Assembly: GCA_031216915.1 (NCBI GenBank)
Contig: CM062294.1
Span: forward strand, 162,271,455 to 162,335,454
Source of the DNA: Pictodentalium vernedei
Taxonomy: Eukaryota > Mollusca > Scaphopoda > Dentaliida > Dentaliidae
Length of the DNA stretch: 64,000 nt
Reading direction: 5' to 3'
The notes below the pieces were generated by a model. The model searched no databases, was not told the origin of the DNA, and saw nothing but the letters and a program-made list of their open reading frames with translations. Positions 54,555-64,000 of this stretch are shown in pieces (positions within the stretch are counted from its first letter, which is position 1; every line of letters starts with the position of its first letter). Position numbers and translations under genes: made by a program.

Positions 54555-55609
54555 TTACCCCCAATATCCGTTTCCCCACCCTGCTAAGATGCAGCCGTCA
54601 CGCCCGTACATGCTCCCATTGAACCAAAACGTGTCCCAATGGTCGATAAAGGGTATTCCCAGATCAACACAGTAGTCTTCCAACTCTTCATATAGGGCCA
54701 AAATCCTTGAGTTCCGTTCGTCCCCACCTCCAAGGACAGGAAGGACCCCGGATACGACTACCCTTGCATTCCTACTTAGCAGTTTGCCGACTAAGCCTCT
54801 ATACGACTCCACCAAACTTACTGACCTTCTCTCCCGGATATTGTTGGTCCCCACATGGACCACCACTACCGGTTCCGGTCCTGACCCTGCCACAATGCCA
54901 TCTACCCGGCCCCTGAGATCCTCCACCTTCGCCCCCGGAAAGCACAAGACTGTTCGATTGGAACTATCAGGACCACAAACTACATTGTCAATCCCACGTA
55001 CAATGCTGCTCCCCGCTACAACTAATTCTCTTCTTCTGGCCCCAGTTCCTATATCATCTGCACCTCCTCTCGTTTTACAAGCTCCTGGCCCCCTCTTTCT
55101 CTTGACCGCCCTCCTTACCCCGTCTGGCCTCATCATCAACAACCATCTCACCCCCACACTTTCCCCCTCACTCTCGTCCCCAGTGGTATTTGGGTCTAAA
55201 ACACTAAACCTGTTTTCTAAACACCGCCTAGCAACCTTGGCAGCCTTACGCCGACTCTGGCTTCCGGACTCGACGCAGCCCTGACCTGACGCCACCTTCC
55301 GAAATTTCCTACTAGAACCACCCCCCCCCCCCCCCCATTTACACTCCCCACATCAAGCATTGTTTCCCCACGTTTCCTGCTTCCCAGTTTCCTCCTTGAG
55401 TCCACAACGACCTTCCACCCACCTTCAACCTCACCATCGTAAGTAACCTTCAACGGGGTAACTCCAGATACACCGGCCCTCCCCAACCTCCCTCTCAGCT
55501 CTGCAATCTCCCGCTCGAATCCAACACACTTCTCTAACAACTGTAAAATATCCCTGCAATTCGTACATACCCCACTACTCTCCATTGGCCGACCACCACC
55601 ATACCTCAT
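54555..55609 (-). pseudogene. LINE-F ORF1 with zinc-type N-terminus, coiled coil and SGNH hydrolase domain
   Basis: The first frame (55609-55217) contains CTNCRDILQLLEKC, preceded in frame by CRQC, so two CxxC pairs, then a coiled coil (FEREIAELRGRL). After a shift at the C/G run 55321-55336, the frame 55295-54555 contains an SGNH/GDSL-type esterase domain: VAGSSIVRG (residues 93-101, block I), VGTNNI (148-153, the block III Asn), and DGCILAGWG (233-241), where the usual D-x-x-H-L motif has Ile in place of the catalytic His. Esterase domains in CR1-type ORF1 are known. Start before MRYGGG is blocked by a stop, so the 5' start is uncertain. Confidence 0.8.
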
Positions 55610-56011
55610 ATTACACTGTCTGCACGCCTCCGTATCCTCACTCTCCCTCTCATCCCCGCCTGCACCCCTCGACTCACCTCCCCCAGACCGCCCTTAACAC
55701 CCATACTTACCTCCGTTTGAACACCCGTCGTGCACTTACCATGATTACGAATATTGTACAGAATCCAATGACCGAAAACGACAAAAACACCAGGGGAACA
55801 AACACACACGAAAAAAGGCAACTAAGGCAAACAAACAACAAAACCGGAAAAACCTATCACCTAAACCTCCTTATTACACCTACGGTCCTCCCAAACACAC
55901 TTGCAAAACTAAATATATAAAAACTTCCCTGAAATAAAACTAATATTAAAAACAATACTAAAAACAGTTCCGAGTTGAAAATTTTCTTCTTCTCTTCGTG
56001 AGTAGTATTCA
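55610..56011 (-). other. LINE-F 5' region
   Basis: Presumed 5'UTR of LINE-F on the minus strand, with no sustained frame. It includes the CRQC codons just upstream of the ORF1 Met. Confidence 0.4.
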
Positions 56012-56015
56012 CATA

Positions 56016-56098
56016 GGCTCTGAATCATCCGCCTGGAAACCCATTAACTCATGTGTTCCCCAGGGCTCCATACACGGGCCTCTATTATTTCTTTCATA
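56016..56098 (+). mobile_element. LINE-G, second segment
   Basis: Continues the LINE-G reverse transcriptase after the LINE-F insertion: GSESSAWKPINSCVPQGSIH, where the family usually has SGVPQGSILG. Interrupted again by a Tc1-like element at a TA site. Confidence 0.85.
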
Positions 56099-57563
56099 TA
56101 CTATTTAAAAAAGTAGGGGCTATCCAAACTGATGTTAATATTTTCTGAAAATGGTATTGGATACACGTGATTGGACACATCAATATGTTACCAAGTTTAG
56201 TGTGGATCATGAATGTCAACGGCCCACGAAAACTTCGTGCATGTTTTTCGAACGAGCGTCGTGTTAATAAAGATTTTTCGGAGATCTCATCGTTCTTTTC
56301 CTGGTATAAACCCATTCATCAATAGTTTCTGGTCGACACGTAACTTTTGAGGTGTGCGAATACTGACACGAGTCGAACGTTTACATGCCGTTGGCATGTT
56401 TGGAAGCTGGCAACAGACAGACTGAAGTGGCTCAAGTTCTCAACGTTACTCAATCGGTGGTTAGCAGGTTGTGGTCACGCTACCGTCAGACATGCACTTT
56501 TGACGTCGGGCAGGTCGTCCAAGGGCAACGACTGCCAACCAGGATCGTTTCATCGGCACCACAGCATTACGTAACCGCCATCAAAATGCCTCATAAATTG
56601 GACAGCAGCTGCACCGAGAGACAGATGTGCGAGACAGTAGTTAGACAATCCGAAATCGCCAACACAGCTGGAATTTGTACGCTCGACGACCTCGAATAAT
56701 TCCACGTTTTGACTGAACGTCACGTCGCAGAAAGGCGTATTGGTGTGGAGCACGACATCCCTGGGACAATCGTCTGTGGAGCAGCGTCATGTTTTACGAT
56801 GAATCGACTTCTACGACAGGACGAAACAGAGTGTGGCGGCGGCGAAACGAACGATACCATGACGTAACCGTTAGGCAGCACGATCGATTTGGTGGTGGAT
56901 CGGTTATGGTGTGGAGAGGCATAACCATGACATGCAGAACAGCATTACATGTCATCCAAGGGCGTGTCATAGGGCAGTACTTCCGTGACAACATGTTAGC
57001 AGCTCATGTGGTGCCATTTGCGCGACGTCGATTCATTATCCTAGATGGCAATGCAAGAGCATACAGGACCCGTGTCGCTACAGAGTTCCTCCAGAAGCAG
57101 AACATCATTACACTGTCTTGGTCAGCACTACGTCCAGACTTTTCACCTATCGAGCACGTCTGGGATATGCTTGGCAGGCACCTACGACAACGCCAACAGC
57201 CCCCACCAATGCCCAGGAACTCGCCAATGTACTGCAAGAAGAATGGAATAACATCAGTCAAGCTGATATTGGACGTTTGATGAGGACTATGCCACGTCGG
57301 ATCCGCGCTTGTCTCGCGAACCGAGTGCCATTTACAAGGTACTGAGGTCTTGGACTGATTGTGGTAAATTCTCTGACTGGCCGTCCATGTCTTCTACAGC
57401 TCAGTGCGGCGTCGAATGTGTCCTTGTCAGACACCCAACTATCGCTGAAATCATTCACCAGATGTCACAGTGCAATGCATCAACTGTCTGTTTGACAAAA
57501 ATATAAATACATTTCTTCATAAATGTCACTCTCATCCAAAATCCTCTATTTTTTGGAATGGTA
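56099..57563 (+). mobile_element. Tc1-like DNA transposon nested in LINE-G
   Basis: 1465 bp between duplicated TA dinucleotides (56097-56098 and 57564-57565), as in Tc1/mariner insertion. The imperfect terminal inverted repeats start TACTATTTAAAAAAG and, on the other strand, TACCATTCCAAAAAA (16 of the first 21 positions agree). Removing it joins the LINE-G frame exactly (SYINDI). Confidence 0.85.
56364..57345 (+). pseudogene. Tc1-like DD34E transposase, frameshifted and catalytically altered
   Basis: The N-terminal DNA-binding part is in frame 56385-56699 (LEAGNRQTEVAQVLNVTQSV, helix-turn-helix). The catalytic part is in 56789-57280: MFYDES (first Asp kept), GGGSVMVWRGI, ILDGNARAYR (the Asp just before Asn is Gly), and FSPIEHVWDML (Glu kept, 34 residues on). 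The last part is shifted again (LQEEWNNISQADIGRLMRTM to 57345). The transposase would cut and paste the element; it is dead here. Confidence 0.85.
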
Positions 57564-57565
57564 TA

Positions 57566-59687
57566 TATTAATGATATTAGAGAAAATTTACTGAGCTCGA
57601 TACGTCTCATTGCGGGTGATACATCGTTATATCTTATAGTCGAAAACCCAGACCAAGCTTCGATCTTGATGAACAATGATTTAGCCACAATAGAATATTG
57701 GGCTAAAAACATGGTTAGTCGAATTCAGTCCCTAGAAAACTGAAAGTATACTGCTATAACTCAAATTTAATCCTACTGTACAACCGCCGGTGGTTTTCGG
57801 TAGTACACATATTCCCGAGATTAGTAACCATAAACACTTAGGGGTAATCCTAAATAATGCTGGCACATGGAATGACCACATTGATCACATTTGTAGTAAA
57901 GCATGGGCGCGCTTAGACTTATTGCGTAAACGTAAATTCACTCTTGATCGCATGGCTCTTGAAAACATCTACTTTACATTTAGCAGGCCTCTTCTAGAAT
58001 ATGCGGATAATGTATGGAACAGGTGTTCATCGACTACGGCAGAGGATCTGGAGAAAATACAGATAGCCGCGGGAAGGAGCATAACAGGTGCGAGCATTAG
58101 AGCGAACAAGGCTCTGCTCTATTCTGAAACCTGGTGGGATTCTCTCCAAGAAAGTCTATGGCAACATAAATTAGTTCAATTTTATTTTTCCAAATGCACC
58201 ACCGAATTGCTCCCCCATACATTGCTAATAAAGTCCCGCCGCCCGTCTCGATGACTAACATCGAGTTACGTTTGGTCGAACAAATTTGTACCAGTGCTCG
58301 TTCATTCCCAACGTTACCAAACAATGGAATAGCTTGCATCTGTCAGTCCGAGAGAATTCTGCATTTAGTAACTTCAAAAATTGTATTAATAAGGCAACCA
58401 GCGACCAACAAAATTTTTCAGTGGCAATAAAGCTCGTATAGCTCAAATATATCATTGTAGGTTGCGACTGCGTTGCAGTAATCTTAACGTCCACGTATTT
58501 GACAAGCATTTATCACTTTTCACCCTTTTCACTTGAGACATCTGAACATTTTATCTTATATTGCCCCATCTACTTAAATGCTCGTATTAATACAATCAAT
58601 GCTCTGCGTTTCACCCTCGATCTATCCACACTTTTGTTTGGTTATGAATTTCTGAATCATGCCAAGAACCGTCATCATGTCAAGTGGACGTTTTGGGTAG
58701 TACAACGCTCCTGTAACCATACCTGATTTTGACAGTAGAAGTCGACACACACTCGTACATATTTCAATTCAATCATATTTCTATATTTTAGAAACTGTCA
58801 ATGTTCCCCATTCAGCAAAGTGTTCATGCTGTTTTATTGATAAATGTATTGCTCAAATTATCCTATTCTCAAGATGGCTATTTATACCCCCACCCCTCCT
58901 ATGCCACAACCACTTCTTTCTTCTTGATGTTTTCATTCTTTTTCCAACATTTAGTTTGATTCTGGGACGTAGGGTCCTAACATCTCACAACTCCAATTAA
59001 GTGTCGCTTTCGTAGACTTGGTATCTAAAATCCAAAGAGCAATGTTAATTGTACAGTGAACCCACTGCTTGTGCTCCTCTTTTATCTCGTGATTCATCAG
59101 TGGCAACCGTCCTTTTTTGAGCCCCAAAACTTATATGGGTTTTGCCTATCTCGTCCGAGCTCTTAAGACACAGCTCAGCTCCTTCTCTGGATATGTGCTA
59201 TGTACAAGCAGTAAATTATTCTTTTCACCCAACTAAAGAAAATACTAAGTTTATTTAAAAATGCCCCCACCCCGTGCAAACATGTCTTCCTCTCTATATT
59301 GCCCCATTACTTGAGTGTAATGGTAATCATATTTATTGTACTCATCCCCCTGTTGATCAAGCGTGATTTGTGTCCTACGTCCCTGTGTGCCTTATTTTCC
59401 CCGATTGTCTCATTTTCTTTTTTGTTATCTTAGTTTAAACATTCATAACAATGTCTGAAAATTGACAAAAGCCTCCTATTGGTGCAAATCAGGGAAACGA
59501 CCATTAAAAGCTTTAAGCTTACTGTCGAATCCCTTTCTTACAGTTTGTTCCTCTCCTCTTGTCTCTGTTATATTGTGTACAATTAATTGGTTTTTATTTT
59601 ATTATTTGTTATTCATTGTGTGTGTTTTTGATACATGTATGAATACATGTAACGAGATTTTTTGAAATAAAAATATTGTTTAACCTA
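57566..59687 (+). mobile_element. LINE-G, third segment to the 3' end
   Basis: Continues with INDIRENLLSSIRLIAGDTSL (the FADD box has become IAGD), then GVILNNAGTWNDHIDHICSK (57840 on), connection region, and the C-terminal HFILYCP cluster (58540-58560), stop at about 58722. The 3'UTR is about 965 bp and ends AATAAAAATATTGTTTAACC. Several frame breaks. Same family as LINEs C and E. Confidence 0.85.
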
Positions 59688-59689
59688 AG

Positions 59690-61189
59690 TACTGAGTATC
59701 AATAGATTACTGTGTAAGGTTTATTGCCGAGAAATATATATATATATATATATTGCATGGGTGTGATAATCTTGTAGACTTATGCTTACATGTAAGACAA
59801 CTATATATATATTTTTTGTTACGGTGTGATACTATGATGAGACCTGGTAATAATGCCGCCGCCTTGGGAGTTTCTATGTCACCAAATGTCAGTGTTTACA
59901 ACTGCATCATGCTGTTCATGTTATGATTAATTCTTAATGCTTGCGTGATAAGTGGTATAATGGAATATAAATTTATGTTTCTTTGACGACGATAGTTGTT
60001 AGAATTCAGCAGAATGCAACAATTTATTTTGAACTTGAGGTGGAGACTCAGTGAGGTTGAGGAGTAATAGTAAACTGATATTGGTTGACTGATAAGTTTT
60101 GAGTATCAATGGATTACTGTGTGATATATATATATATTGCACGGGTGTGATACTCTGGTAGACCTATGCATGTATAAGTGTATATATATTGCCCTAAGTC
60201 AGCTATATATGTATATCGTTAACGTGTTATACTATGATACTATGATAGAGAACTGGCATTGATAAATGCTGGCTACCAATAGATTACTGTGTGAGACTCT
60301 TTGCACTCAACAGACATACATGTTTATACATTGCCCAAAGTCAGTCAACTATATATATATACTGCGTGAGGCTTATTGTCTGGGAATATATATATTGCAT
60401 GGGGGTGATACTCTGGTAGATTTATGCATATATGTATATACATTGCCCTAAGTTAAGTATATATATATGTATTGTTAAGGTGTGATCCTATGATAGGGAA
60501 CTGCCATTGATAAATGCTGGCTATCAATAGATTACTGTGTGAGATCCATTGCACTCAACATACATCTATGTTTTACATTGCCCTAAGTCAATTATATATG
60601 TATACTGTGTGAGGTTCATTGCCTGGGAATATATATATATATATTGCATGGATGTGATACTCTAGTAGACTTCAGTCATTGGTAAGTACTAGGTATTGGG
60701 AAACATATATATATAGTTAACTCAATGCAATTTACATATTGCACTAAGCTAACTACATGCATGTGTTACCAATGAGAGTATGATTCTACGGTAGAGTACT
60801 GCCATTGGTAAGTACTAAATACCAAAGATTTTTTTTCTGTGAGGCTTATTGCACACATTATACTGTCATGATACTATGGTGAGGCACCACCATTAGTAAT
60901 GTTTAGATGCCAAGAGATTTCTTTGTGAGGCACATTGAACTCTTTATACTATTAGGTATCAAGATATTTCTCTATGAGGCTCATTGTACTCATTATACAC
61001 ACACATGTGTACATAAATAGGTCAAAATTAATTATATATAGGTTACCAGTTAAAATGTGATACTTGATAAACTACTACTATTGGTATGTACATAGTATAT
61101 GATAGAGTGTGGTTATATGGTACACTACTATAACTGATGAGTATTAGGTATCATGGGATTTCTTCGAGAGGCTCACTGCACTAAATACC

Positions 61190-61220
<31 letters not shown>

Positions 61221-61290
61221 TGCCCTAGGACAACCTTGCACATATGTTACCTGTTGACGTGTGATATTGTGAGAGACTTATTCTTGGATA
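59690..61290. repeat. AT-rich minisatellite array, right part
   Basis: Degenerate tandem units of roughly 120 to 255 bp with recurring landmarks: GTGATACTATGATAG, ACTGCCATTGATAAATGCTG, TATCAATAGATTACTGTGTG, CATTGCACTCA, TATATATATATAT and TTGCCCTAAGTCA. Units at 60225 and 60480 are the clearest pair (period 255). No coding. Confidence 0.85.
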
Positions 61291-62480
61291 AGTATATACA
61301 CAATTCTACATTTCACCGTATGTCAGTGATTATCATTCCACCTGTTTAATTTGACCAATCAACGTGCTCTGATAGCATAGGTGTCAAGGTGATAGCTTGA
61401 ATTTACGATCTTGTTGTTTAAAAGTGTAAATATTTATGATAATCTTTCTCACTCGGACTAAACATAAAGCGAAAGTGTAAGAATAGGTATACGACGGACC
61501 CTGAAAACATATTTGTCACATAAACAGACCCACAATAATTCGAGCGCTGCTAATTATGTATGGAATTTTATGTCCATTCTGTTTAATGCCATAATGGGAA
61601 GTCTGGTTAAAGATTAAAAGTGGTAAAAGCCAGTGTTCTCCTGCTGTCATTACATATGTAATTATGTCCAGTTAATAGGTAATTGCCACGAAAGCACTAC
61701 ATCACACATATTCTGGACAAACACCCATATTACGTATCTCATCTGTTACCGAATGTCAGTATGTATCAAACATGCGAGACTTTCAAAAGGAATTTAAACG
61801 CGAATATTTAATTAAGATAGCTCTTAGCGGCCAAGTTCAAGAGAAGCAATTGAAATGAGAATTAACGATCAGGCGATTGAAGTAAAGGTCGGGGGGGGGG
61901 GTCGAAAATTCTATCCCAGTCTGCAGGCGTGTAAGACTGTGGGTCCTAGGCGAGGAGCTGGGAATGTCCCATACAATGTGTTAGAGGAGGTGCCGCACCG
62001 GTGCGAAAGTAAAGGCACGTTGTAATGTAGAGGACCCACGGAGCTCATATTCAGATAAGGAACAGCCTCGGTGGCAATATACGAGTGCAGGAGTCGAAGT
62101 AAGTACTCCGCGAGCTCACGAGCTTGGTATTTAGGTAGGCGGTATTACCTAGTGTAGAAAGCAAGCCATACGTAGGCAGAGTAAACCTTGAGACATGATG
62201 ATACTTTCAGTTCACCCGACTCTACGTCTTCCCCTTTTGGAAAGTATTTGTCTTTCCAACTCCCCGCCAGGGGCGTCAATAAGCGGAATGTAAGTGGGAG
62301 CTTGAAACCACCCACCCCTGCAACAATGTTTCCAATGGGTGCATTTCCTCTGGACTGGAGTCCTCATTATGGATTCGCTCGCACTAGCAATAATGTATTC
62401 TGCAAGACTAGATTTGATACCTGGAGCCAATACTCTAAAACTTTTACAAGTATATTTTCTAGAATTGTATGTTCCACCTA
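61291..62480. other. No gene seen
   Basis: Contains a G run at 61891-61900. The 144-codon plus-strand frame at 62188-62622 runs into the MITE and has no recognised domain. Confidence 0.5.
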
Positions 62481-62484
62481 TCAA

Positions 62485-62690
62485 CCTTTACTCAACGTGA
62501 CGGCCATTACCGGCCAGCCTATTCACAAAAATAGCCAATTAATTTTCATTATTTTTTTCATTTTTTGTCTCAAAAACATAGGTTATGGCCCCTCTTTGGA
62601 ACGAGCTCGTCAAAGAAATTAGTTATTCAAGAATTATTTTTGCAAGTGTCATCTGCTTTTCATGTTAGGCAAAGGTTAGTATAACGGACT
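62485..62690 (+). mobile_element. MITE family M1, decayed copy
   Basis: Follows the 40178 copy (CGGCCATTACCGGCCAGCC, GTCTCAAAAACATAGGTTAT, CTTTGGAACGAGCTCGTC), but one palindrome arm is deleted: after the centre it jumps straight to AGTTATTCAAGAATTATTTT. Ends TCAACCTTTACTCAACGTG and CATGTTAGGCAAAGGTTAG. Confidence 0.75.
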
Positions 62691-64000
62691 AAAATCAATC
62701 TTTATTTTTGTAAAAGATATGGCTGTTTGGCAAGTGGCCAGATCTTGGAAAATGCTAATGTTCATTGCTAACCCATTTAAGTCATAACTAGAAAATGCAA
62801 TTCTGGAAAATACAGTTGTAAAAGTATTATAGTATTGAACTCTGGACTCACTGATGTAACACGCGCTATGTCATTACAAATAGTGGTGTGTAGTTTCCGA
62901 TTCGGTTTGTCGAGAACCCAGTTTGGGCACGGTACGTGTTAACTTAACAATTAGTTGACTCGAGGCTATTTCGTATATATGTTATTTATTCACTGATACA
63001 ATTCCCAATAAATCGTGAGTTTTCAACTAAAATCCCGGCAGACTAATATTCGAAACACACCATAAAGACGTGCCGTCGACGAGGTGATGACTTGATGACG
63101 TAGCTGGAATATTTTACCAGTGTTGAAATGAGCGATCACAGCCGGGTAAAATAAGATCTTCATCCCCCACCTACCTTCCAGAAACAGTCATCGTCGCGAC
63201 TCTTCTGCTGCCCACGTGGCTAAAATGTAAGTACTTTCAAGTGAAGTCACTCCCGAATCAATAATCTAGATGGAAATTTAATGCACAGTCAGAATTTTCA
63301 TTTTAATGCTAATCCGTCCAAGCTAGAAATAATAACCTATCAAAGATTATATCATCTGCTCATCACCTCTACGTACGATACTAGATTCAGTTTCGATTTT
63401 TTTTCACTGAAACCATCTACGTAAATCGAAACCAATTCGATCCACATTGAGTTTGGAACCTTCTTGTACGACCAGTTGCGACGTCAAAAGTTTCTGCGTC
63501 GCGAAGGTCAGACTTGTGCGTAATTTATTGAACTGAAAGTACATAAATACCGAGCCAATAAATCAATAAGAATAAGAAATTTTGAGAATACCACTATTCA
63601 GTCTGAGAACCAACTGACGTCCCAGCACATAACCACTCAATTCCTATATTTTGGCAAACTGTCCGTAGCGCCCTCCTGTCCGTCGCTACGACCAGGTCAC
63701 TATCAGAATGCGTTTTATGTGTAAAGTCGATTGTTGGTAGTGATTTATTCAAAACGACTGGGTAGATGGCGCTACGAGAAGTTTGATTGTCGATGCATTA
63801 GAACTTGGCTCACATACTGCCCTAATATTAATGAAAGTAATCTATACATGACGGCATGCATTGGTTCGTGCCGAAATTTCCAAGTGGAAATACCATTGGT
63901 TGCCGTATAAACACATTACACAATCTTTCAGAAACAATTTTTTGTGCGGTTTGGTGGTACGAAATAGTCTAGCATTGATTATAAACTGGAGATATGCAGC
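62691..64000. other. No gene seen; possible first exon near 63180-63236
   Basis: Around 63195-63236 a pyrimidine-rich stretch (CGCGACTCTTCTGCTGCCC) is followed by ACGTGGCTAAAAT|GTAAGT, a strong splice-donor-like sequence. That arrangement could be a short 5'UTR exon, but no coding sequence supports it. The rest is featureless. Confidence 0.25.

Larger units (their letters stand above)
50922..56011 (-). mobile_element. LINE-F copy 2: near-full-length LINE with SGNH-type ORF1
   Basis: About 5.1 kb on the minus strand, inserted into LINE-G with a short CATA direct repeat at 50918-50921 and 56012-56015. ORF1 lies at 55609-54555, ORF2 at 54393 to about 50960, and the 3' end is a (TTA)n tail at 50922-50937. 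Coding regions are richer in G+C than the surroundings. The 5' end is estimated from where LINE-G sequence resumes. Confidence 0.8.

Noticed and set aside
54784-55284. 166-codon plus-strand ORF
   Set aside because: Antisense shadow of LINE-F ORF1 in GC-rich DNA.
62188-62622. 144-codon gene
   Set aside because: Runs into a MITE and shows no domain or coding bias.

Overview
This window is animal nuclear DNA made almost entirely of mobile elements. It is AT-rich and full of microsatellites, poly-G/poly-C runs, SINEs, MITEs and non-LTR retrotransposons, and it contains remnants of Polinton/Maverick virus-like transposons. The mix (Polintons with capsid genes, CR1-like LINEs with 2A-like motifs, an SGNH-type ORF1, a KRBA2-like integrase, a tRNA-Cys-headed SINE) suggests a marine invertebrate such as a mollusc, cephalochordate or hemichordate, but the species cannot be fixed from the sequence. 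No host gene could be identified with confidence; two short stretches (33476-33637 and about 63180-63236) look like possible exons.

Layout. 1-4.8 kb: a decayed Polinton with a protein-primed DNA polymerase B gene (356-3697), interrupted by a LINE 3' fragment; the junction lies in a large palindrome (arms 3446-4247 and 5186-5992). 6.4-10.7 kb: microsatellite, three tRNA-headed SINE copies, a tRNA-Cys SINE with perfect target duplications (7345-7710), a piggyBac-like MITE and a 5'-truncated LINE (LINE-B). 12.7-19.5 kb: a second Polinton, plus strand, with recognisable ATPase, integrase, penton-like protein, small structural protein, double-jelly-roll major capsid protein and adenain-like protease, all broken. 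20321-27278: a full-length LINE (LINE-C) with a 12-bp target duplication, ORF1 and ORF2, a canonical 2A motif and a defined 3' end, sitting inside an older foldback element. 27.5-33 kb: MITE, hairpin and minisatellite pieces and a second protease fragment. 33.9-36.8 kb: LINE-D remnant. 37-40.5 kb: headless SINE copy, MITEs and unexplained repeat pairs. 41091-45.7 kb: LINE-E with an uninterrupted 1191-codon ORF2. 47.4-49.6 kb: a 281-bp tandem duplication and a KRBA2-like integrase remnant. 49.8-61.3 kb: a nest in which LINE-G (plus strand) sits in an AT-rich minisatellite and is itself interrupted by LINE-F (minus, 50922-56011, SGNH ORF1) and a Tc1-like transposon (56099-57563). 61.3-64 kb: mostly featureless apart from one more MITE.

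How the parts relate. The two Polintons share an inverted sequence at about 4625-4680 and 12795-12850 that may be the inner part of their terminal repeats, so their bodies face away from each other. LINEs C, E and G are one family: all end in the same short 3' sequence after a 3'UTR of about 930-970 bp and share the same ORF2 architecture. The order of insertion can be read directly at several nested sites. Most coding regions carry frameshifts or lost catalytic residues; only the LINE-E ORF2 is fully open, and even it has lost one endonuclease aspartate.
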